From: Alphaproteobacteria bacterium
Lineage (GTDB): Bacteria; Pseudomonadota; Alphaproteobacteria; Micavibrionales; UBA2020
NCBI GenBank assembly: GCA_029266795.1
Contig: JAQSWE010000199.1
Location: forward strand, 1-5,126
Length of the DNA: 5,126 nt
Direction: 5' to 3'
Shown piece by piece: positions 4,897 through 5,126 of this stretch. How positions within the stretch are numbered: position 1 is the first letter of the stretch; every line of letters begins with the position of its first letter. The notes under the pieces were generated by a model, which did no database searches, was not told where the DNA came from, and worked only from the letters and a program-made list of their open reading frames with translations. Made by a program: the position numbers and the translations under genes.

Positions 4897-5126
4897 ATGA
4901 AGGGCAGTGGCATGAAGGGGATTGGCGGCAAGATTGCGGGCTTCCTGTTCGTGGCTGTATTTTCAGCGGCGGCGGCATGGCTCAGTTATGGCCTTGTCAA
5001 AATGCTGGTGAATGTCGATCGCGCGCAAAACTGGCAGCAGGTCGAGGGCCAGCTGGTATCGCAGGAAATCGTCACCAGCGAAGGCATGGGCGACGATCCC
5101 GATACACATAAGTTAAAAGCGCTTTA
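4897..5126 (+). CDS. DUF3592-like single-TM membrane protein, N-terminal part (3' end outside the window)
   Basis: An open frame runs from ATG 4897 through the right edge (76 complete codons). It starts with a short basic/Gly segment, then one hydrophobic helix (about residues 12-36, GFLFVAVFSAAAAWLSYGLV), then NWQQVEGQLVSQEIVTS (45-61). A TM helix followed by W-x-x-V-x-G-x-[LV]-x-S is how DUF3592 proteins begin; their function is not established, and a Tyr-rich strand region and second TM would be expected beyond the window. The start is uncertain: the in-frame ATG at 4912 has a better ribosome binding site (AAGGG at 4900-4904, 7 bases upstream) than ATG 4897. It is divergent from the hypothetical/PrxQ operon. 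The family call rests on about 76 residues. Confidence 0.65.
   Translation, partial: MKGSGMKGIGGKIAGFLFVAVFSAAAAWLSYGLVKMLVNVDRAQNWQQVEGQLVSQEIVTSEGMGDDPDTHKLKAL

Noticed and set aside
1..5126. tRNA, rRNA, CRISPR array, insertion sequence or attachment site
   Set aside because: No cloverleaf, regularly spaced repeat, transposase/integrase motif or terminal inverted repeat was seen on either strand.

Overview
The window reads as a compact, gene-dense piece of a Gram-negative chromosome, most likely alphaproteobacterial. The evidence is GC-rich coding sequence with G/C-heavy third positions, short AT-rich promoter gaps, two Sec-type signal peptides and one probable outer-membrane protein. The exact lineage cannot be fixed from this sequence. 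I see no mobile element, RNA gene, CRISPR array or phage signature.

Layout from left to right: (1) the 3' end of an ankyrin-repeat gene (+, open at the left edge); (2) a convergent gene for an unrecognised cytoplasmic protein with a zinc-metallopeptidase signature, HELGH plus ENAAD (-, 453-1499); (3) a 162-bp AT-rich divergent promoter region; (4) an exported, probably beta-barrel protein of unknown function (+, 1662-2579); (5) a convergent membrane fatty-acid desaturase with a degenerate second histidine box (-, 2583-3494); (6) an AT-rich desaturase promoter with a perfect 16-bp palindrome centred on the predicted transcription start; (7) an exported PrxQ/BCP-type peroxiredoxin (-, 3577-4107), downstream of and probably translationally coupled to (8) a charged protein of unknown function (-, 4112-4822); (9) a 74-bp divergent gap; (10) the 5' part of a one-TM DUF3592-like protein (+, open at the right edge).

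Both convergent gene pairs are separated by exactly 3 bp, so neither has room for an intergenic terminator. At the first junction an 8-bp inverted repeat encloses both stop codons. The minus-strand genes 4822 to 3577 form a two-gene operon that may read through into the desaturase, which also has its own promoter. Desaturase, envelope peroxiredoxin, outer-membrane-like protein and DUF3592 protein all point to the cell envelope, but the window does not assemble into one recognisable pathway. I did not find a clear multi-gene novel system. The most interesting items are the desaturase active-site departure, its operator-like palindrome, and the uncharacterised zincin.
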